A stretch of 64,000 nt of DNA from Komarekiella delphini-convector SJRDD-AB1 (GTDB lineage: Bacteria > Cyanobacteriota > Cyanobacteriia > Cyanobacteriales > Nostocaceae). A program made the position numbers and the translations under genes. Position 1 is the stretch's first letter, and each line of letters starts with the position of its first letter. Positions 20,838-28,326 of this stretch are shown here, piece after piece. Under the pieces are notes generated by a model. The model made no database searches. It was not told the origin of the DNA and worked only from the letters and a program-made list of their open reading frames with translations. Location: contig NZ_VJXY01000007.1 of NCBI RefSeq assembly GCF_014831675.1, positions 124,001-188,000 of the forward strand, in the 5' to 3' direction.

Positions 20838-21267
20838 CACCATAATCAATTTTAGCTACTACTGCGAATGAAAAAACTGCGTTACTTAGGTGAATTACAA
20901 GTCTAGTGTACTTAGATTCTGTAACTCATTTATTTCTATGACATCTAGTGACGAATCTAGGCTGAGCAATGTTGCTTACATTAAAGATCCCCGACTTCTT
21001 AGAGAAGTCGGGGATCTGAGAAAATAGGATTGCTATATCTAAAATTTAAATATTTACTTGCCACTTCAGTAAATAATATCTTTAGAATTAACTTTGTATA
21101 GTTCACTAGAACAGGTGTATCCTGTGCTCCCTAACTTAGTCAGAGGCAAAAGCTTGAAAGGAAAAGATGAAAGAAGAAATCAGAAAAAACTTGTTTTTTA
21201 CCTTTTATCTTTTCGCGTTACCTGACCACTACTATGGACTATAGTCAGTTTTTCAGGAGTTTTGGGA
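20838..21267. other. Divergent SLH/rpiA intergenic region
   Basis: About 420 bp carrying promoters for both flanking genes. It contains the palindrome at 20985-21017. No ORF or known RNA motif is seen. A CAGGAG ribosome-binding sequence at 21254-21259 precedes rpiA. Confidence 0.5.
20985..21017. repeat. 33-bp hairpin repeat (15-bp arms)
   Basis: Perfect 15-bp arms (AGATCCCCGACTTCT and complement) around TAG. Its position well upstream of both divergent genes argues against a terminator role. The sequence looks like a dispersed palindromic repeat. Confidence 0.85.
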
Positions 21268-21978
21268 ATGACTACAGCAGCAGATCCCGTGAAGTTGATG
21301 AAGCAAGAAGTTGGCAAAGCCGCCGCAGCTCTTGTCAAATCAGGTTCGATTGTCGGGTTGGGTACGGGGTCAACCACAGCGTATACAATTCAGTTTTTAG
21401 GCGATCGCCTTAAGTCTGGCGAACTCAAAGATATCGTTGGCGTCCCTACCTCATTTCAGTCAGAAGTTCTCGCAAAACAGTACGGCGTCCCTCTCACCAC
21501 CTTGGACGCTATCGACCACATCGATATTGCCATTGATGGAGCGGATGAAGTAGATCCACAGAAGAATTTAATTAAAGGCGGTGGTGCAGCACATACCCGT
21601 GAAAAAGTCGTAGATTACCTGGCAAATCAGTTTATCGTCGTAGTAGATAGCGGTAAATTAGTAGACCGCTTGGGTTCTAGTTTCGCCGTGCCTGTGGAAG
21701 TCATCCCAATGGCAATTACTCCGGTGACTGATGCAATTAAAAAACTAGGCGGCAAACCTGAACTCCGCATGGGTGTAAAAAAAGCTGGCCCAGTAATCAC
21801 AGATCAAGGCAACTTCGTATTAGATGTCACATTTGACTCTATTGATGACCCAGCTGGACTAGAAAAAACGCTCAATAACATTCCCGGCGTTCTAGAAAAT
21901 GGTATCTTCGTCAACTGTGTCGATTTAGTTTTAATTGGCGAAGTCAAAGATGGTCAGCCACTAGTGCGGCAAATTTAA
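21268..21978 (+). CDS. rpiA: Ribose-5-phosphate isomerase A
   Basis: A 236-residue cytosolic enzyme that interconverts ribose-5-phosphate and ribulose-5-phosphate, serving both the Calvin-Benson cycle and the oxidative pentose phosphate pathway. The phosphate-binding [10 protein letters not shown] (30-39), active-site [11 protein letters not shown] with its acidic residues, and [15 protein letters not shown] with the catalytic lysine are all present. The ATG at 21268 has an upstream CAGGAG and is preferred over the TTG at 21262. A repeat tract follows the stop before the convergent TPR gene. Confidence 0.96.
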   Translation: MTTAADPVKLMKQEVGKAAAALVKSGSIVGLGTGSTTAYTIQFLGDRLKSGELKDIVGVPTSFQSEVLAKQYGVPLTTLDAIDHIDIAIDGADEVDPQKNLIKGGGAAHTREKVVDYLANQFIVVVDSGKLVDRLGSSFAVPVEVIPMAITPVTDAIKKLGGKPELRMGVKKAGPVITDQGNFVLDVTFDSIDDPAGLEKTLNNIPGVLENGIFVNCVDLVLIGEVKDGQPLVRQI

Positions 21979-22106
21979 AGGGCAAGGGAGAAGAGACGCA
22001 GGGGGCAGGGGGAGCAGAGGGGGAAATATAAAGAATTTCTTCCCAGTCCCCATTACCCCTTATCCCCAGAGGGGGCCCCGAGTTCCCCAGTCCCCAATCC
22101 CTAGTC
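21979..22106. repeat. Repeat tract between rpiA and TPR gene
   Basis: G-rich units (GGGGGCAG, GGGGAGCAGA) in the first half and CCCCAGT/CCCTAGT heptamers in the second half, with a small GGGGGCCCC palindrome between. This composition is common in gaps between convergent genes of this organism, and recurs at 26601-26759. Confidence 0.8.
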
Positions 22107-23759
22107 TTAGAGATTCTCAATCCGTAGCTGAGTATCCGTATCTTTCCAAGCTGCTGCGAAGTCGGCTTGTACAAGTTTAGCGTCCTCATGTTTACCTAAT
22201 GCCTGCAAACTTGCCTGCAAGCCAAATAGAGAACGTCCATTGTGCGGATATTTTTCTAAATCTGCACGAAAGACTTTCTGGGCTTGTGCATAGTCACCTT
22301 TAGCCAAAAGTACACCACCCAAGGATTCCCGCGTAGGCAAATACCAGTCTGGTGGTTCCATGTAATCAAGGGCATCTTCTGCTGCTATGGCTTTTTCTAG
22401 CAATTTAATAGCAGATTCATAGTCATGCTTGGCTTTAGCAATTTTGGCGTCTAGAACTTGTGTAGCAATGTCTAAAATCCGACTAGCGGGACTAATTCCA
22501 ATGGTTGCTTCGGGGAGAATTATCTGTTTAGCTGCTAACAATGCTTGACTTTGGGCTGCTGCGTCCTCAAGCTTGCCTGTGGCTACGTTTGCCATGCCGC
22601 GAGCAAAATGCCAAAGTGCTGAAGTAGTGGGCAGTTTAGCACCAGGGGAAGGAGTTTTGAAGATGGCATCCCAGTCCCCGAAGCGTACCTGAATCAGCAT
22701 TTTGCTGCCTAGTAATCCCTCAAGCATAGGCATATATGGGTCAATAGCAATGATATTTGCGACCAATTGATCTGCGGCTTTGAGAGCATCTTGGTATCTT
22801 CCTGCCATGCTGCTAGCCACCATGAGGAAATGTACATTGTGGTTATAGTACATCGTGGGGTAAGTGCCCTGGACGTGATACTTTTGGATGTAGGCATCGT
22901 CTTGAGCGATCGCTTTTTGGTTTGCCCGCATTGCTCCTTGATAATCTCCCACACGAAAATAGATATGGGCAGGCATGTGTACCAAGTGTCCGGCAGATGG
23001 AGCTAGGGTTTCTAGTCGCTTGGCACTATTGAGGGCACGTTCTGGGAAAAGTGAGGCTTCCACTGCATGGATGTAGTAGTGATTGGCTCCTAGATGATTC
23101 GGGTTACGTTTGAGTACCGATTCTAGAACAGCAACAATCTCTTCTGTATCTGCTTTTGGCTTGCCGTCTTTAGTCCAGTGTTGCCAGGGGTGCAGATCCA
23201 TTAAGCTTTCAGCATAAAGCGTTGCTGCATCTAAATCATCAGGATATTGCTTGACTATAATTGCCATTGCCTTGGCATAGTCCACCGCTAATTGATGCAA
23301 GTCTGCATCGGGTTTTAGCGAGTATCGTTTGGCCAAGGCGGTTATATAGTCCCGTTCTGGAGCAGATGCTTGAGTGGACAATGCCAAAGCTTGCTCTATT
23401 GCTTGGTAAGCAGCTCGTTCGCGGTCGAGGTCTACATCTAAATTAATATTTGGCCCTAGGGCTAGGGCAATACCCCAGTATGCCATTGCCAAATGCGGGT
23501 CAAGTTTGGCAGCGTGTTCAAAAGAACGCACCGCCTCATCATGATTAAAGGCGTAAATCAAACTTAATCCCTGGTCAAAAAACTGTTGCGCTTGGGGATT
23601 AGAAGTAGAAACCGGATGGTGAACTGTGCCAAGTCCAGATATTAAAGAATAAGGCTGTTTTGCTTGAGTGTAGACGCCGATCGCTTTGTCATCTGCGATC
23701 GCCACGCCAGGAGAAATCAAGAATATTATAAGCACCCAAACTATAAATAAGTACTTCAT
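22107..23759 (-). CDS. Exported TPR-repeat protein
   Basis: A protein of about 550 residues with a signal peptide (MKYLFIVWVLIIFLISPGVAIA) and tetratricopeptide-like repeats across its whole length, for instance QGLSLIYAFNHDEAVRSFEHAAKLDP, HLGANHYYIHAVEAS, ALKAADQLVANIIAIDP and KGDYAQAQKVFRADLEKYP. It is probably periplasmic and a protein-interaction scaffold. The HP-rich segments (LHPWQHW, HLVHMPAHIYFRVGDY) are typical of a conserved but uncharacterised bacterial TPR family. The ATG at 23759 is preferred over the TTG at 23780 because it has an AAGGA sequence upstream and begins the signal peptide. It follows the small membrane protein gene with a 17-bp gap, so they form an operon. Confidence 0.88.
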   Translation of the reverse strand: MKYLFIVWVLIIFLISPGVAIADDKAIGVYTQAKQPYSLISGLGTVHHPVSTSNPQAQQFFDQGLSLIYAFNHDEAVRSFEHAAKLDPHLAMAYWGIALALGPNINLDVDLDRERAAYQAIEQALALSTQASAPERDYITALAKRYSLKPDADLHQLAVDYAKAMAIIVKQYPDDLDAATLYAESLMDLHPWQHWTKDGKPKADTEEIVAVLESVLKRNPNHLGANHYYIHAVEASLFPERALNSAKRLETLAPSAGHLVHMPAHIYFRVGDYQGAMRANQKAIAQDDAYIQKYHVQGTYPTMYYNHNVHFLMVASSMAGRYQDALKAADQLVANIIAIDPYMPMLEGLLGSKMLIQVRFGDWDAIFKTPSPGAKLPTTSALWHFARGMANVATGKLEDAAAQSQALLAAKQIILPEATIGISPASRILDIATQVLDAKIAKAKHDYESAIKLLEKAIAAEDALDYMEPPDWYLPTRESLGGVLLAKGDYAQAQKVFRADLEKYPHNGRSLFGLQASLQALGKHEDAKLVQADFAAAWKDTDTQLRIENL

Positions 23760-23776
23760 TGTCCATATTCCTTTTT

Positions 23777-24001
23777 TCAAGCTCGTTTTTTAATATCCAA
23801 ATGCCACACTTTCTCTAAAGTGGCAATTTGTTGGCGTAGAACAACAGAGCGGTGTTTTTTATAAAGTTTAAAACCTGCAAAAAAAATCAATGGAATGAGC
23901 AGCGAAGATCCGATGAATACATTAGCAGATAACTCTGGCTGACTCTTGGAATATAAATTAGAGGAGTTGGGTGTTAGCTGAGTAGTTGAAAGTGATTGCA
24001 T
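23777..24001 (-). CDS. Small single-pass membrane protein
   Basis: A 74-residue protein with a polar, Ser/Thr-rich N-terminus, one membrane helix (NVFIGSSLLIPLIFFAGFKLY, about residues 27-47) and a basic, amphipathic C-terminal tail (RSVVLRQQIATLEKVWHLDIKKRA), so the C-terminus is probably cytoplasmic. A perfect GGAGG lies seven bases before the ATG, which supports a real gene despite its size. It is the first gene of a two-gene unit with the exported TPR protein and may anchor or regulate it. I do not recognise the family. Confidence 0.7.
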   Translation of the reverse strand: MQSLSTTQLTPNSSNLYSKSQPELSANVFIGSSLLIPLIFFAGFKLYKKHRSVVLRQQIATLEKVWHLDIKKRA

Positions 24002-24365
24002 TTATGCCTCCATAGATACGATAGTTGTTCTACTAAAAGACTTCATTAGCAACCTTGCCGTTTTCTGATGTCAGCTATATATTCTGTTTGTTACACACAA
24101 AATTCTTGCGTACTACGGCAAACATTGATTAAGTGATGCAAGCGTACTACTAAGTTAGAATGAACAAAGTGCGTAAACACATGTTCCTGCAAATAAACAA
24201 GCTACCCAAAGCGTCAGACGATTTTAGATTTTGGATTTTGGATTTTGGATTGACCTCACAGGTAAATCCGGGAGCTTTTACCATTAAGGAATAATTGGTC
24301 AAGCACAGGAGAAGAGAAGCAGTTTTCTGCCATACATCACCCCAAAACTCCAATTTTTTAGCCTA
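24002..24365. other. Intergenic stretch, no gene seen
   Basis: The promoter for the small membrane protein operon should lie at the left end. The rest holds the repeated TTTTGGATTTTGGATT-type heptamers (24228-24250), common STRR material. The nominal reverse ORF across it is built from these repeats. Confidence 0.5.
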
Positions 24366-24554
24366 GAACTCGGAACTTCGTGCTCAGAACTCGGAACTTC
24401 GTGCTCAAAACTTGGAACTTCGTGCTCAGAACTTGGAACTTCGTGTTCAGAACTCGGAACTTCGTGCTCGGAACTCGGAACTTCGTGCTCGGAACTCGGA
24501 ACTTCGTGTTCAGAACTTGGAATTTCGTGTTTAGAACTCGGAACTTTGTGTTCT
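24366..24554. repeat. 21-bp tandem array, nine units
   Basis: Exactly nine consecutive 21-bp units (consensus GAACTCGGAACTTCGTGCTC plus A or G) with a few T/C and A/G changes per unit. As 21 is a multiple of 3, reading frames stay open across the array. The plus-strand frame from 24380 would encode heptads such as VLRTRNF. No ribosome-binding site and no flanking domain support translation. No unique spacers exist, so it is not CRISPR. A second 21-bp array with a different sequence is at 47517-47789. Confidence 0.95.
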
Positions 24555-24759
24555 ACACTAAAACACTAGTTTCGTAGTGGCGTGATAAGCCTAAATTGTT
24601 GCAAAAAAAAATGTAGGTTGGATTAGCGTAAGGAAAGCCAACACCCTTATTAATGTTAGCTTTTGCCTTGCTCAACCCAATCTACATCTAATGCACTATT
24701 TTAGCTGTGTCAGTCCGTGCGTTATACCATTTAACTTTAAAAATGATACAAATACGTTG
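24555..24759. other. Intergenic stretch between array and first MITE-like element
   Basis: Contains an imperfect inverted pair, ATGTAGGTTGGATTAGCGTA (24611-24630) against CTCAACCCAATCTACAT (24674-24690), with loop material between. Such YwqJ-like palindromic cyanobacterial repeats are common. No ORF. Confidence 0.4.
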
Positions 24760-24992
24760 GTAGGGACACGGCATTGCTCATACGTGTCAACTTAACGTAA
24801 AAGCCTAGTCTGATAAGAACAGTGAAAATTTTTCGATGTACCACCGAGATTTTCGATCCCCCCTAACCCCCCTTGACAAGGGGGGAACTAGAATCGAATG
24901 CCCCCTTGTCAAAGGGGTTGGGGGATCTAAAACGACGGTAAATTGAGTGTTTGAGCTGAAGTTGACACGTATGGGCATTGCCGTGCCCCTAC
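24760..24992. mobile_element. MITE-like element with 32-bp terminal inverted repeats
   Basis: The 32-bp ends at 24760-24791 and 24961-24992 are inverted copies with three mismatches, reading GTAGGGACACGGCATTGC at the left and its near-complement at the right. Imperfect symmetry continues outward to GATACA on both sides. The 169-bp interior has no ORF. It contains a second, nested palindrome (24857-24927) of the form GATCCCCC...CAAGGGGGGAAC...GGGGGATC, a core shared with the elements at 25033 and 42653. Confidence 0.75.
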
Positions 24993-25032
24993 AAGAAATC
25001 TATATGTATCAAGATTTTCGTGAATTGGTATT

Positions 25033-25346
25033 AGAGGATGTCTGAAAACTTTTTGGTGTTGTATTCGAGACTTGTAGATCCCCCTAAATCCACGCCACTT
25101 GCTACAAGTCGGGAAACCCGACGACAGTCGCCTCAAGTCGGGAAACTCGCCCACGGCGCTGTCTCCCCAACACAGTGGCTCCCCTTTCTAAGGGGGACTT
25201 TGATTCCGGTTCCCCCCTTTTTAAGGGGAGCCAGCGCGGTCTTCTCCCAAAGGGAGAGGCTAGCGCCAAGGGGGTTTCCCCCATGAGCGACTGGCGTGGG
25301 CTAGGGGGGATCAAGCGAAATATTTAATACTTTTCAGACATCCTCT
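25033..25346. mobile_element. MITE-like element, 16-bp perfect inverted ends
   Basis: A 314-bp element ending in AGAGGATGTCTGAAAA and its exact complement. Inside are GATCCCCC-type termini, a CCCTTTTTAAGGGG hairpin and a GCCAGCGCGGTCTTC... palindrome. No transposase ORF is present. The outermost bases (TT on the left, TA on the right) do not give a clear target duplication. A relative with diverged ends is at 42653-42861. Confidence 0.8.
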
Positions 25347-25418
25347 TAGGCATTGCTAGTGCAATTTTAGATTTAAAACCTTTAGATTTTAATTTGGCAA
25401 GTAATTAAAAATTCACTA

Positions 25419-26600
25419 ATGCTATACAGACGATTTGGGCGCACAGAATTACAGATGCCAGTATTTTCCTGCGGTGGCATGAGATACCAGTTCAAATGGC
25501 AGGATGTTCCTGCTTGGGAAATTCCTACCGACAACCAGGCAAATCTTGAAGCGACTATTAGACGCGCAGTTGAGATAGGCATTAATCATATTGAAACTGC
25601 TCGTGGTTATGGCACTTCTGAAATGCAGTTAGGGAGAATATTGCCCAAGTTTCCTCGTGAACAATTGATTGTGCAAACAAAAATTGAACCACAGGTAGAT
25701 GCAAAACAGTTCCGTAGAACATTTGAACAATCACTGCGAAATCTCCAGCTAGATTATGTTGACCTACTAGGGTTGCATGGCATCAACCATGCTGAGTCAT
25801 TAGATTACAGCATCCGTCCCGGTGGCTGTTTAGAAGTGGCGCAGCAGTTGCAAGCCGAGGGAAAGGTCAGATTTATCGGCTTTTCGACACACGGCTCAAC
25901 AGATACGATTGTGCAGGCGATTAATACTAACCAATTTGATTACGTTAACCTGCACTGGTACTACATTAATCAATGGAATTGGGCGGCAATTGCAGCAGCT
26001 AAACGCCATGATATGGGGGTGTTTATTATTAGCCCATCTGATAAAGGGGGAATGCTTTATCAACCACCGCAGAAGTTAGTAAAACTCTGTGCTCCCCTAA
26101 GTCCGATGGTATTTAATGATTTGTTTTGTTTGAGTCATCAAGAAGTGCATACCTTGAGTTTGGGAGCCGCCAAACCACAAGATTTTGATGAACACCTGAA
26201 AACTTTAGAGTTGCTGGACAGCGCATCAGAAATTTTGCCACCAATTTTGGCACGGTTGGAAGCAGAAGCAATAGCCAGTTTGGGAGAAGATTGGGTGAAA
26301 ACCTGGCAGACTAATTTACCCACCTTTGAAGAAACTCCAGGTGAGTTAAATATTCGCGTGATTTTGTGGCTGTGGAATTTAGCGATCGCCTACGATCTGG
26401 TAGAGTATGCCAAAATGCGCTACAACCTGCTAGGTAACGGCAGTCATTGGTTCCCTGGCAACAAAGCAGATAGGCTAAATGAACTCGACCTACAGCAATG
26501 TCTATCTAATAGTCCCCACGCTGATAAAATTCCCCAAATTTTGGAACAAGTGCATCAAATGCTAGCGAGTGAACCTGTTAAACGTCTATCTCGGACTTAA
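25419..26600 (+). CDS. Aldo/keto reductase family protein
   Basis: A 393-residue cytosolic protein with the (beta/alpha)8 aldo/keto reductase fold. Recognisable elements are the N-terminal MLYRRFGRTELQMPVFSCGGMR, the active-site block INHIETARGYGTSEMQLGRIL, the lysine strand IVQTKIEP, the histidine strand DLLGLHGINHAE, GKVRFIGFSTH and the cofactor region VFIISPSDKGGML. The usual catalytic Asp of the D-T-A-x-x-Y-G motif is Glu (IETARGYG), whereas Tyr, Lys and His are kept. The tail of about 100 residues lacks the C-x2-C-x2-C-x3-C iron-sulfur motif seen in some longer members. Substrate is unknown. It converges with the CNNM gene across a repeat tract. Confidence 0.88.
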   Translation: MLYRRFGRTELQMPVFSCGGMRYQFKWQDVPAWEIPTDNQANLEATIRRAVEIGINHIETARGYGTSEMQLGRILPKFPREQLIVQTKIEPQVDAKQFRRTFEQSLRNLQLDYVDLLGLHGINHAESLDYSIRPGGCLEVAQQLQAEGKVRFIGFSTHGSTDTIVQAINTNQFDYVNLHWYYINQWNWAAIAAAKRHDMGVFIISPSDKGGMLYQPPQKLVKLCAPLSPMVFNDLFCLSHQEVHTLSLGAAKPQDFDEHLKTLELLDSASEILPPILARLEAEAIASLGEDWVKTWQTNLPTFEETPGELNIRVILWLWNLAIAYDLVEYAKMRYNLLGNGSHWFPGNKADRLNELDLQQCLSNSPHADKIPQILEQVHQMLASEPVKRLSRT

Positions 26601-26759
26601 GAGGGATTGGGGATTAGGTATTAGAGGCAGGGGGGCAGAGGGGCAGAGGGGCAAGGGGGGAAATAAAAGAAATTCTTCCCAGTCCCCAGTCCCTAGTCCC
26701 CAATCCCTAGTCCCCAGTCCCTAGTCCCCAATCCCTAGTCCCCAGTCCTCAGTCCCCAA
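26601..26759. repeat. STRR tract (CCCCAGT/CCCTAGT and GGGGCAGA)
   Basis: Fills the entire gap between two convergent genes. The left half holds GGGGGCAGAG units; the right half holds about a dozen CCCCAGT, CCCTAGT and CCCCAAT heptamers, ending against the stop codon of the CNNM gene. Confidence 0.9.
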
Positions 26760-28088
26760 TTATTCAGACTTTGTAACATCCGCTGATTTATGTGCCGTTG
26801 GTACAACTAGCACCTTATCAACGCGGTTGCCATCCATATCCATTACTTCAATACGCATACCTTGCCATTCAAAATGATCTGCTGCGGCCGGGATACGACC
26901 TAAATGAGTGATGACAAAACCACCTAACGTTTGATAGCTGCCTCGCTCCTCAGATTCCCACTCTTCCATACCGAATAGTTCCAAAAATTCTTCTACGGGC
27001 AACATTCCATCCAATAGCCAGGAACCATCTTCCCTTTGTACAGCTTGTGGTTGGTCTTGCCCATCTGTGGAAGGAACATCCCCGACGATTTCGCTCATGA
27101 TGTCGTTGAGAGTGACTAATCCTTGAATCACGCCGTATTCATCCACTACTACCGCCATGTGAGTGATGGTTTGCTTGAACAATTCCAACACTTTTAAGCC
27201 ACGGGTGCTTTCTGGTACAAATACGGGTTGTCGTAGTCCTACAGTCAAGTCTAGCGGTTCACCTCGAAAACTCCGGGCTAATAAGTCTGTAACGGGGATA
27301 ATACCCAGCACGTTGTCAAGGCCTCCTTGACAAACTGGATACCGGGAATAGGCACTATCAACCATCTTGTGACGGTTTTCTTCGGGAGAGTCGTCTAAGT
27401 CTAGCCAAACTATATCGGGACGGGGTGTCATTAAGTAGCTGACAGGGCGATCGCCTAAGCGAAAGACTCGCTCCACCATATCCTGCTCGGCTTCCTCAAA
27501 GGTTCCTGCTTCAGTACCTTGCTCGATTAAAATTTTGATTTCTTCCTCAGTGACTTGTGGCTCGGTAGAAGGGGTAATACCTAACACTCGTAGTACCAGA
27601 TCTGTCGAGGCACTTAAAAGATATACCATTGGGGAAGCGATCGCCGCCAAAGCTCGCATCGGAATAGCCACAAAAGCTGCAATTCGTTCTGGGTTGTTTA
27701 ATGCCAAACGTTTCGGCACTAGTTCGCCGACAATTAGCGACAAATAGGTAATGATCAAAACTACGATCCCAAATGAGATCGGTTCACTATAAGCTGCCAA
27801 AAAAGGAACAAGCCGCACATAAACTTCTAGCCTGTTGGCGATTGTTGCTCCTCCAAAAGCACCAGTCAGTATCCCGATTAGGGTAATCCCAATCTGAACA
27901 GTAGATAAAAATTGATTTGGAGACTCAGCTAGTTTCAATGCTGCTCGTGCCTTGGCATCTCCTTGATTAGCAAGTTGCTGTAGTCTCACCTTGCGTGCCG
28001 AGACGACCGCCATCTCAGACATAGAAAATATACCATTGGCAATAATGAGTACTAAAACGATTAAAATTTCCAAAGTGGTGGAGGACAT
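26760..28088 (-). CDS. CNNM/CorC-type hemolysin family protein (DUF21-CBS-CorC)
   Basis: A 442-residue membrane protein. The N-terminal DUF21 domain (residues 1-190) has four hydrophobic helices, including LEILIVLVLIIANGIFSMSEMAVVSARK and the LSLIVGELVPKRLALNNPE motif near the ion-binding region. A CBS pair follows (about 205-335: VSYLMTPRPDIVWLD; FKQTITHMAVVVDEYGVIQGLVTLNDIMSEIVGD), then the C-terminal CorC_HlyC domain (DGSWLLDGMLPVEEFLELF to DKVLVVPTA). Family members are Mg2+ (or Na+/Mg2+) exporters regulated by ATP-Mg binding to CBS; 'hemolysin' is a legacy name. It diverges from mfd. Confidence 0.92.
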   Translation of the reverse strand: MSSTTLEILIVLVLIIANGIFSMSEMAVVSARKVRLQQLANQGDAKARAALKLAESPNQFLSTVQIGITLIGILTGAFGGATIANRLEVYVRLVPFLAAYSEPISFGIVVLIITYLSLIVGELVPKRLALNNPERIAAFVAIPMRALAAIASPMVYLLSASTDLVLRVLGITPSTEPQVTEEEIKILIEQGTEAGTFEEAEQDMVERVFRLGDRPVSYLMTPRPDIVWLDLDDSPEENRHKMVDSAYSRYPVCQGGLDNVLGIIPVTDLLARSFRGEPLDLTVGLRQPVFVPESTRGLKVLELFKQTITHMAVVVDEYGVIQGLVTLNDIMSEIVGDVPSTDGQDQPQAVQREDGSWLLDGMLPVEEFLELFGMEEWESEERGSYQTLGGFVITHLGRIPAAADHFEWQGMRIEVMDMDGNRVDKVLVVPTAHKSADVTKSE

Positions 28089-28326
28089 GTTTAAAATTGC
28101 CGCTTATCAATGCGAACTTAGCTTAATCCCTAGTATCTAGTATTAAAGGTGCTTCTATAAACGCTTTAGCTGTACATAAAGTAGTAGTTATATTTCTACA
28201 GTTTATTTAGTAGTTATGCATTATTCTTCCACAGAAAGAATGAGACAGCTGTTAACACTTTTAAAATAGTGGACATAAACTGCCTTAATCTTTTTTGATC
28301 TGCTACGACTCCCACACAAGCAACTT

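Noticed and set aside
24150-24353. Minus-strand ORF of 67 residues
   Set aside because: Contains translated STRR sequence (NPKSKIQNLKSS) and lacks a start signal.
24366-24554. CRISPR array
   Set aside because: Units are contiguous without unique spacers; the same holds for 47517-47789. No cas genes are present.
24380-24577. ORF of heptad repeats across the first 21-bp array
   Set aside because: It is open only because the unit is 21 bp without stop codons; no ribosome-binding site and no non-repeat domain.
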